NCBI RefSeq assembly: GCF_029255125.1
Contig: NZ_JAPUVR010000134.1
Coordinates: forward strand, 1 to 45,508
Source of the DNA: Accumulibacter sp.
GTDB taxonomy: Bacteria; Pseudomonadota; Gammaproteobacteria; Burkholderiales; Rhodocyclaceae
Reading direction: 5' to 3'
Length of the DNA: 45,508 bases
The position numbers and the translations under genes were made by a program. Shown here piece by piece: positions 44,490-45,508 of this stretch. Each line of letters opens with the position of its first letter. Position 1 is the stretch's first letter. The notes beneath the pieces were generated by a model. The model ran no database searches and was not told the DNA's origin. It saw nothing but the letters and a program-made list of their open reading frames with translations.

Positions 44490-44830
44490 TTGGCGAGGAG
44501 AGACCCGCTGTCCAGGCCCGCTGGCGAGCCGGCCTGGACAGCAGGGGCGGGGCTGCAGGTGGTGATCGCGACCGCGGCGATGGACGAGGCGCAGTGCAGC
44601 GCCTGGTGCCGGGAGCACGGGTTGTATCCGAGCGAGTTGGCGGGCTGGCGAAGTGAGGCGACGCACAGGCGCTGGCCGATCCGGGAGAAGCATGCGCACG
44701 GCCGGGGAATGCGCGCCGACATGGAGCGCATCGGGGAGCTGCAAGGTGAGGTGAAGCGCAAGGAGAAAGCGCTGGTGGAGGCAGCGGCCTTGCTGGTCCT
44801 CTTAAGAGAAAGCTCTCGGCGATTTCCCAA
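44490..44830 (+). pseudogene. IS3-family OrfA remnant
   Basis: The + strand frame reads VVIATAAMDEAQCSAWCREH, then GLYPSELAGWR and, after a basic stretch, MERIGELQGEVKRKEKALVE AAALLVL. This is the C-terminal helix-turn-helix and coiled-coil region of IS3-family OrfA proteins. A Leu-rich run then shifts away from the expected RKK ending. The upstream part, in another frame from 44372, has only weak resemblance. It is broken and not expected to work. Confidence 0.7.
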
Positions 44831-45390
44831 GGGGCTGCGGACGAATGATCCGCTCGGAAGATCGCCAGAGGCAGATGGCCCAAATCGAAGCGGCTTGCCA
44901 GGCCGGAGCGCGCCTGGCGCCGGCCTGCGTGCTGGAGGGAATCGATGCACGCACCTACCAGCGCTGAAAGGTAGACGCCGATCGCTGCGGTGATGGCCAG
45001 CCGCTGGCCGAACCACCAAAGCCGGCACATGCGCTAAGCGAACCCGAACGAGAAGCGATCCTGGCTGTGGCCAATGAACCGCGCTTTGCCGAGCAGCCAC
45101 CCGCACGGATGGTCCCGGAATTGGCCGACGAAGGAAGCTATATCGCTCGGGAATTAAGCTTCTAACGCGTGTTGCACGCACATCAGCGAGTCCATCATCG
45201 CCGTGCGCACACATGCCCCGACGGCAACCCGAAGCCCTCGACGACGCAACAGGCGACGCAAGCGCGCCAGGTCTGGTGCTGAAACATGACCGGTCTGCCG
45301 AGTGCGGCCGACGGACAGGGATCCTTTCTTTTCCGGATCCTCGACTTCTACAGCCGCAAGTTCGTCGGCTTCGCCGTCTGGGCCACTGAG
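44830..45390 (+). pseudogene. IS3-family OrfB (integrase-type) remnant, truncated
   Basis: Recognisable pieces on the + strand are IEAACQAGARLAPACVLEGI (about 44888), PAHALSEPEREAILAVANEP (about 45025) and PPARMVPELADEGSYIARE (about 45100), all separated by stops. RILDFYSRKFVGFAVW (about 45340) belongs to the DDE core. OrfB then ends abruptly where a new element begins near 45390. Several in-frame stops and frame changes show long decay even before truncation. Confidence 0.75.
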
Positions 45391-45508
45391 AGGCTGTGAA
45401 AAAATCCCGAGCCTACCCTCCGGGAACGTGGGACGCAGGGTATAATGACAATGTCAACTACGGACGGTTTCTGGCGATGACTGAATCTCTTTTTCGCGAG
45501 GAAGAAGT
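45388..45508 (+). mobile_element. Left end of another insertion element (cut by window edge)
   Basis: IS3 OrfB similarity stops at about 45388. The following GAGAGGCTGTGAAAAAATCC looks like the terminal inverted repeat of a second element inserted into it. A TATAAT at 45441-45446 and the start of an open frame at 45477 follow. The spacing of TATAATGACA to the start resembles that of IS5 copy A (24570). The family cannot be settled from 120 bases. Confidence 0.5.
45477..45508 (+). CDS. Putative transposase, first ten codons (partial)
   Basis: ATG 45477 opens a frame MTESLFREEE that runs off the right edge. Its layout and position behind a TATAAT and a terminal-repeat-like sequence suggest a transposase of the element entering here. 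It vaguely recalls the IS5 start MIQISFSEAE. Too short for a firm call. Confidence 0.35.
   Translation, partial: MTESLFREEE

Overview
The window reads as a chromosomal segment of a GC-rich betaproteobacterium. A Rhodocyclales/Candidatus Accumulibacter-type origin is my inference from gene order, composition and protein flavour; no search was run. The left 12.5 kb is the conserved translation/transcription block tuf(3' end)-tRNA-Trp-secE-nusG-rplK-rplA-rplJ-rplL-rpoB-rpoC, all on the + strand. It has a recognisable rplJ leader, an 11-bp-stem attenuator between rplL and rpoB, and a shared terminator hairpin after rpoC.

From 12.6 to 21.8 kb the genes lie on the - strand. There is a DUF4387/AtuA-type pair, then a complete tripartite RND efflux operon (lipoprotein adaptor, HAE1 pump, NodT-type outer-membrane factor). 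The last efflux gene overlaps malQ (4-alpha-glucanotransferase) by an ATGA. A divergent intergenic region leads to a 72-aa protein and a FIST-domain sensor protein on the + strand.

From 23.6 kb to the right end the window is a surface-polysaccharide locus heavily broken up by insertion-sequence debris. It opens with a second NusG-family gene, of RfaH type. About 1.3 kb downstream is an exact copy of the E. coli ops core (GGCGGTAGCGTG, 25479-25490), four bases after a small GGAA-tetraloop hairpin, as in a JUMPstart leader. A decayed IS256-type transposase separates this site from wzx. The glycan genes follow in blocks: wzx; a glycosyltransferase; a glycosyltransferase plus hexapeptide acetyltransferase; a glycosyltransferase plus a wzy-type polymerase; and fnlA-fnlB-fnlC-wbuB, which make and transfer UDP-N-acetyl-L-fucosamine. 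Most blocks are bounded by ends of one IS5-family element in the same orientation, some shortened to 0.6-kb MITE-like derivatives. IS66 and IS3 remnants are also present, and the window ends inside another IS.

The likely picture is a horizontally assembled Wzx/Wzy-type O-antigen or exopolysaccharide locus whose long, IS-interrupted transcript is read through with the help of the RfaH-like factor recruited at ops. No initiating sugar-phosphate transferase, export (Wza/Wzc) or ligase gene is present here.
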